The notes beneath the pieces are model-generated. The model was given only the letters and a program-made list of their open reading frames with translations, had not been told where the DNA came from and searched no databases. DNA of 18,266 nt from JALORV01 sp035255845 (GTDB lineage Bacteria > Pseudomonadota > Gammaproteobacteria > Burkholderiales > Burkholderiaceae_F), in contig DATEZE010000002.1 in the NCBI GenBank assembly GCA_035255845.1, forward strand, positions 1 to 18,266, read 5' to 3'. Shown in pieces: positions 14,376-18,266 of this stretch (position 1 is the first letter of the stretch; every line of letters starts with the position of its first letter). Position numbers and translations under genes: made by a program.

Positions 14376-16820
14376 GTGCCGCTGGCCCCGCTCGTCGCCT
14401 TTGTGTTGGGCGTCTGCGCTTTGCAGGCGCAACCGATGCTGCCTGCGGGAGTTCTCCTGTTGGGATCGGCTGCCGTCGCGATTGCGATGGGAGCATGCGG
14501 CCTGCTTATGCGCTGGCCGCGCCGGACTTCGGTCGCCATCGCGAGCGTGGCGGCACTGCTGCTGGGTTTCGCCTATGCCGGACTACGCGCGCACCAGCGA
14601 CTCGCCGATGAGCTCGCTTTCGACGATGAAGGTCGCGACGTGCGCGTGATGGGCATCGTTGACAGCCTGCCGGTGCGGCTCGAGCGCGGCCAGCGATTCG
14701 AGTTCGAGGTCGAGTCGCACGAAGGCACGATCGGAGTGCCTGGGCGCCTCCTGCTCGGCTGGTATGGCGCCGAGATCGTTCGACCTGGCGAGCGCTGGAG
14801 CCTCACGGTGCGACTCCGAAGACCGCACGGTGCGATGAATCCCGTTGGGGTCGACTTCGAGGCCTGGCTGCTTGAACGCAATCTGCGCGCCACCGGTTCC
14901 GTGCGCATGGCGCCGCCGCCGCGCCGCCTCGACGCGATGGTCTGGACGCCGACGACCGCAGTCGAGCGCTGTCGGTGGTGGCTGCGCGAGCGCCTGACGA
15001 CGCATGTCGAGGGCGAGCGCTACGGCGGGGTGCTGCTTGCCCTCGTCCTGGGCGACCAGAAGGCGATTGCCGATTCCGACTGGACGCTGTTCAACCGCAC
15101 TGGCATCTCGCATCTCGTCAGTATTTCGGGACTGCATATCACGATGATCGCCGCGCTCGTCGGCGGCCTCGTTGCCGCCTCCTGGCGTCGGGTGCCATGG
15201 CTGTTGCGCCGGGCGCCGGCGCAATCGGCGGCGATCGTCGCTGGAGCGATCGCAGCGATGCTGTACGCCCTACTGGCCGGCTGGGGCGTGCCTGCGCAGC
15301 GCACGGTCATCATGCTGCTGACTGTCGCGGGCACCTGGCTGCTGCGCGCCCGAATCGGGCTCGGCACGGCGCTGGCGCTTGCTGCCGCGACAGTGTGCGT
15401 GTTCGATCCCTGGGCCGTCATGTCTGCGGGCTTCTGGATGTCGTTCGGCGCGGTGGCGGCGATCGTCTGGGTCGTGCACGGACGACCACGCCTGGTCGGC
15501 GATGCGACTCTAGGCGCGCTACGGGCCGCCGCCCGAGTGCAGATCGCCGTGACGCTGGCGCTGATACCGGCGACGGTACTGCTGTTCCAGCAGGTGTCGC
15601 TGATTTCGCCATTCGCGAATGCGGTCGCCATCCCGCTGGTGAGCTGGGTCGTGACGCCGCTGGCCTTGCTGGGTGCAGGCTGTGCTGCGATTCCCGTTAT
15701 CGATGCGCTGGCGCATCCGCTGCTCGTCGCGGCGAACGCGGTATTCGCTGGGGTTGCAGCGCTACTGCAGCTCCTTGCGGCGCCTTCGTGGGCGGCGCTC
15801 ACGCTGCCGGCACCGCCCAGTTTCGCCGTGCTGATGGCCGCATTCGGCATCGCGTGGTGTCTGGCTCCGCCAGGCTGGCCGGCGCGCTGGCTCGGCGCAG
15901 TCGCGCTGCTTCCGCTTCTGGTCTGGCCCGGCGAACGCCCAGGCGTCGGCGACCTGTGGTTGACCGCGCTCGACATCGGACAGGGTGCAGCCCTCGTCGT
16001 CGAGACCCGCGAGCAGGCATGGCTCTACGACACCGGACCGCGCTACTCGCAGGAGTCGGACGCAGGCGAGCGTGTGGTGCTGCCATACCTGCGCAGCCGT
16101 GGCATTCGTGTGCTCGATGGCTTGATCGTCTCGCATCTCGACCAGGATCACTCGGGCGGAGCGGCTTCGGTGCTCCGCGGCATCGAAGTTCGGCGCGTGA
16201 TCTCCTCGATCCCCTCCGGACATCCTGTGCTGGGCGGCATCCCGGCCGAACGTTGTGTGGCCGGACTGGAGTGGACGTCCGGCGATCTGCAGTGGCGCAT
16301 CGTGCGTCCGTCGGCGAGCGACTACGACCGCCGACTGTCGACGAACGCAATGAGTTGCGTCGCACTCGTGCGCAGCGGCTCCACGGTAGTGCTGCTGACG
16401 GGCGATCTGCCGGCCCGTGACGAAGAGGCGCTGGTTGTCCGCGATCACGATCTGCGTGCCGCCTTGCTGATGGTTCCACACCACGGCAGCCGCTCGTCGT
16501 CCAGCGCCGCGCTGCTTGCGGCCGTGCAGCCCGATGCTGCCGTGGCGCAGGCGGGTTACCGAAACCGCTTCGGGCATCCGCATGCCGAGGTGCTGGCGCG
16601 TTATGAGGAGCGAGGTATCCCGCTGGTTCGCACCGATCATGCCGGCGCGGCCCAATGGATGTTCGGTCCCGACGGCCGCGTCCAGTTCCGCTCATGGCGC
16701 TCGCTGGCGGCGCGCTATTGGCATAACCGCCCGGGCGCGGGGCAGCGCACAACCGCCGAAGCTGCCGATGAAAGCGTCGAAGAAGGGGATGCTGTCCAAC
16801 CGTTTTTCGGGATGCCTTAA
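14376..16820 (+). CDS. comEC: DNA internalisation channel ComEC/Rec2
   Basis: This protein of about 814 residues forms the inner-membrane channel that passes single-stranded DNA during natural transformation. It has the full three-part layout. An N-terminal hydrophobic and DUF4131-type region comes first. The membrane competence domain follows, with the signature HLVSISGLHITMIA at 246..259 and many hydrophobic helices up to about 520. Last is a metallo-beta-lactamase-like domain with HLDQDH at 587..592 and PHHGS at 701..705, whose metal residues are intact. The open frame runs back to 14292 inside the TatD-family gene, but the GTG at 14376 (MPLAPLVAFVLGV) was chosen. It begins exactly at the first membrane helix, two bases after the preceding stop. 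With the hydrolase domain complete, it is not a degraded relic. Confidence 0.94.
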   Translation: MPLAPLVAFVLGVCALQAQPMLPAGVLLLGSAAVAIAMGACGLLMRWPRRTSVAIASVAALLLGFAYAGLRAHQRLADELAFDDEGRDVRVMGIVDSLPVRLERGQRFEFEVESHEGTIGVPGRLLLGWYGAEIVRPGERWSLTVRLRRPHGAMNPVGVDFEAWLLERNLRATGSVRMAPPPRRLDAMVWTPTTAVERCRWWLRERLTTHVEGERYGGVLLALVLGDQKAIADSDWTLFNRTGISHLVSISGLHITMIAALVGGLVAASWRRVPWLLRRAPAQSAAIVAGAIAAMLYALLAGWGVPAQRTVIMLLTVAGTWLLRARIGLGTALALAAATVCVFDPWAVMSAGFWMSFGAVAAIVWVVHGRPRLVGDATLGALRAAARVQIAVTLALIPATVLLFQQVSLISPFANAVAIPLVSWVVTPLALLGAGCAAIPVIDALAHPLLVAANAVFAGVAALLQLLAAPSWAALTLPAPPSFAVLMAAFGIAWCLAPPGWPARWLGAVALLPLLVWPGERPGVGDLWLTALDIGQGAALVVETREQAWLYDTGPRYSQESDAGERVVLPYLRSRGIRVLDGLIVSHLDQDHSGGAASVLRGIEVRRVISSIPSGHPVLGGIPAERCVAGLEWTSGDLQWRIVRPSASDYDRRLSTNAMSCVALVRSGSTVVLLTGDLPARDEEALVVRDHDLRAALLMVPHHGSRSSSSAALLAAVQPDAAVAQAGYRNRFGHPHAEVLARYEERGIPLVRTDHAGAAQWMFGPDGRVQFRSWRSLAARYWHNRPGAGQRTTAEAADESVEEGDAVQPFFGMP

Positions 16821-16845
16821 TCCCGGGGACTGGTGTACATCTTGC

Positions 16846-16851
16846 TAGACT
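16846..16851 (+). promoter_or_regulatory. Candidate -10 box before the ATP-grasp gene
   Basis: TAGACT lies in the 89-base gap after comEC (16821..16909), about 58 bases before the ATG at 16910. It has the same look as the other -10-like boxes here but no -35 partner. Nothing else stands out in this gap apart from the short repeated CATAAC at 16882..16893. Confidence 0.3.
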
Positions 16852-16909
16852 GGTTTGGCACCGCCTCGGAGGGCGCCGGGCCATAACCATAACGAATCAG
16901 CCTGCGGGG

Positions 16910-18266
16910 ATGAGCGAGCCGTTCGACGAGATGCACGGGGCCGAAGGTGCGGTGCGCGAGCACTACCGCGAGTTCGACCGCTGGCTTGTCGAACAGAGCC
17001 CGGAGACGATGCGCGACAAGCGAGCCGAGGCAGATCTCGTGTTCCGCCGTGTCGGCATCACGTTCGCGGTCTACGGCGAGAAGGACGAGGAGGGGAGCGG
17101 CAGCGAGAGACTCATCCCATTTGACGTCGTGCCGCGCATCATCCCGGCCGATGAATGGCGCCAACTCGAGGCCGGGCTGCGGCAGCGTGTGCGTGCGCTC
17201 AACCTCTACATCCACGATGTCTATCACGAGCAGCAGATTGTCCGGGCCGGCCGCATTCCGGCCGACGAGATCTTCCGCAATGCTCAATATCGCCCCGAGA
17301 TGCACGGTGTCGACGTGACGAGCTCCATTTATGCGCACATCGCCGGCATCGACGTCGTGCGCGCCGGCGCGGGCGAGTACTACGTGCTCGAAGACAATCT
17401 GCGCGTGCCGAGCGGTGTGTCGTACATGCTCGAGAACCGCAAGATGATGATGCGGCTCTTTCCGGACCTTTTCGTTCGCAACCGCATTGCTCCCGTCGCG
17501 CACTATCCCGATCTGCTGCTGGAAAATCTGCGCTCGGTCGCACCGCATGGCGTCGAAGACCCGCTGGTCGTGTTGCTGACGCCGGGCATGTACAACTCGG
17601 CGTACTTCGAGCACGCCTTTCTGGCGCAGCAAATGGGGATCGAGCTGGTCGAGGGGCAGGACCTTTTCGTAAAAGAGAACAACGTCTACATGCGAACCAC
17701 GCGCGGACCGCAGCGGGTCGACGTGATCTATCGCCGCATCGATGACGATTTCATCGATCCGCTCGCATTCCGGCCGGACTCACAGCTCGGCGTTCCCGGA
17801 TTGCTGTCCGTGTATCGCGCCGGACGCGTGACGCTTGCCAATGCGGTCGGCACCGGGATCGCTGACGACAAGGCGATCTATTCCTACGTTCCGGACATGA
17901 TCGACTTCTACCTCGGCGAAAAGCCGATCCTCAACAATGTTCCGACCTACCGTTGTCGCCGTCCGGAGGATCTCGCCTATGTGTTGGCGCACCTGCCCGA
18001 GCTGGTCGTAAAGGAGGTGCACGGTGCGGGAGGCTACGGCATGCTGGTCGGTCCGGCCGCAACGCGCGGCGAAATCGAGCTCTTCGCCGGCTTGCTGCGC
18101 GCCGGTCCCGAGAACTATGTCGCTCAGCCGACGCTCGCGCTTTCGACCTGTCCCACCTATGTCGAGAGCGGCGTGGCGCCGCGCCACATCGACCTGCGCC
18201 CGTTCGTACTATCGGGTGCGGGGGTCACGATGGCCCCCGGGGGCCTGTGCCGGGTTGCGCTGCGCG
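16910..18266 (+). CDS. Circularly permuted ATP-grasp protein (partial, runs off the right edge)
   Basis: The first 452 residues are open to the window edge, with no stop. This is the circularly permuted ATP-grasp type 2 (DUF404/DUF407) family, thought to form amide or peptide bonds using ATP. Recognisable blocks are ITFAVYG at 50..56, RALNLYIHDVYHEQ at 95..108, YYVLEDNLRVPSGVSYMLEN at 157..176, TPGMYNSAYFEHAFLAQQMG at 224..243, RTTRGPQRVDVIYRRIDDDF at 262..281 and HGAGGYGMLVGP at 371..382. The ATG at 16910 suits the family because FDEMHGAEGAVREHY aligns with its usual opening. The ribosome site is poor (GGGG directly before ATG). Such genes are usually followed by an alpha-E (DUF403) gene and transglutaminase-like genes. 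Whether that is so here lies beyond the edge. Confidence 0.93.
   Translation, partial: MSEPFDEMHGAEGAVREHYREFDRWLVEQSPETMRDKRAEADLVFRRVGITFAVYGEKDEEGSGSERLIPFDVVPRIIPADEWRQLEAGLRQRVRALNLYIHDVYHEQQIVRAGRIPADEIFRNAQYRPEMHGVDVTSSIYAHIAGIDVVRAGAGEYYVLEDNLRVPSGVSYMLENRKMMMRLFPDLFVRNRIAPVAHYPDLLLENLRSVAPHGVEDPLVVLLTPGMYNSAYFEHAFLAQQMGIELVEGQDLFVKENNVYMRTTRGPQRVDVIYRRIDDDFIDPLAFRPDSQLGVPGLLSVYRAGRVTLANAVGTGIADDKAIYSYVPDMIDFYLGEKPILNNVPTYRCRRPEDLAYVLAHLPELVVKEVHGAGGYGMLVGPAATRGEIELFAGLLRAGPENYVAQPTLALSTCPTYVESGVAPRHIDLRPFVLSGAGVTMAPGGLCRVALR

Noticed and set aside
14975..16420. 481-codon rightward frame inside comEC
   Set aside because: It is the alternative frame of a complete ComEC with all motifs in order; it has no domain and a very high arginine content.
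16855..16869. TTGGCAC resembling a sigma-54 -24 element before the ATP-grasp gene
   Set aside because: The -12 element (TTGCA or similar) is missing at the required spacing; the sequence there is CGGAG.

Overview
This is a compact, GC-rich chromosomal stretch from a Gram-negative bacterium. The best guess is a gammaproteobacterium related to Xanthomonadales/Nevskiales. That rests on the lolCD lipoprotein sorting genes, an RF2 gene with the +1 frameshift site, and a recJ gene coupled to an rpfE-type gene. The co-occurrence of prfB, lysS, recJ and rpfE recalls the housekeeping part of the Xanthomonas rpf region; this comparison is from memory and was not searched. Nearly every base is coding, most neighbouring genes overlap by a few bases or sit within 20 bases, and I see no RNA gene, insertion sequence, prophage or CRISPR array.

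Layout. (1) At 2..67 lies the tail of an unidentified rightward gene, followed by a hairpin. (2) A leftward translation/repair operon runs from 4961 down to 106: prfB (RF2, with its autoregulatory frameshift), a GNAT acetyltransferase, a short-chain dehydrogenase, lysS and a DUF4743-type NUDIX hydrolase. Gaps or overlaps in it are 1 to 9 bases. (3) At 5092..7716 lies the most unusual gene, an 874-residue protein joining a class III nucleotide cyclase domain to a STAND/NB-ARC-type ATPase and TPR repeats. It faces a small secreted protein of unknown function (8150 to 7734). (4) A leftward pair, an rpfE-like gene and recJ, overlaps by ATGA. (5) A rightward pair, lolC and lolD, encodes the inner-membrane part of the lipoprotein exporter. 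(6) A DUF2062 membrane protein (leftward) diverges from a TatD-family hydrolase and comEC (rightward). (7) The window ends inside a circularly permuted ATP-grasp protein.

How the genes work together. The prfB operon combines translation termination, tRNA charging and a probable metabolite-cleaning NUDIX enzyme. recJ and the TatD-family protein are nucleases or probable nucleases, and comEC is the DNA-uptake channel. lolCD serves the envelope. The cyclase-STAND-TPR protein is a signalling protein whose key cyclase and ATPase residues are intact. With the secreted protein beside it, it looks like an accessory insertion between two otherwise housekeeping blocks, and it is the best candidate here for something not well described.
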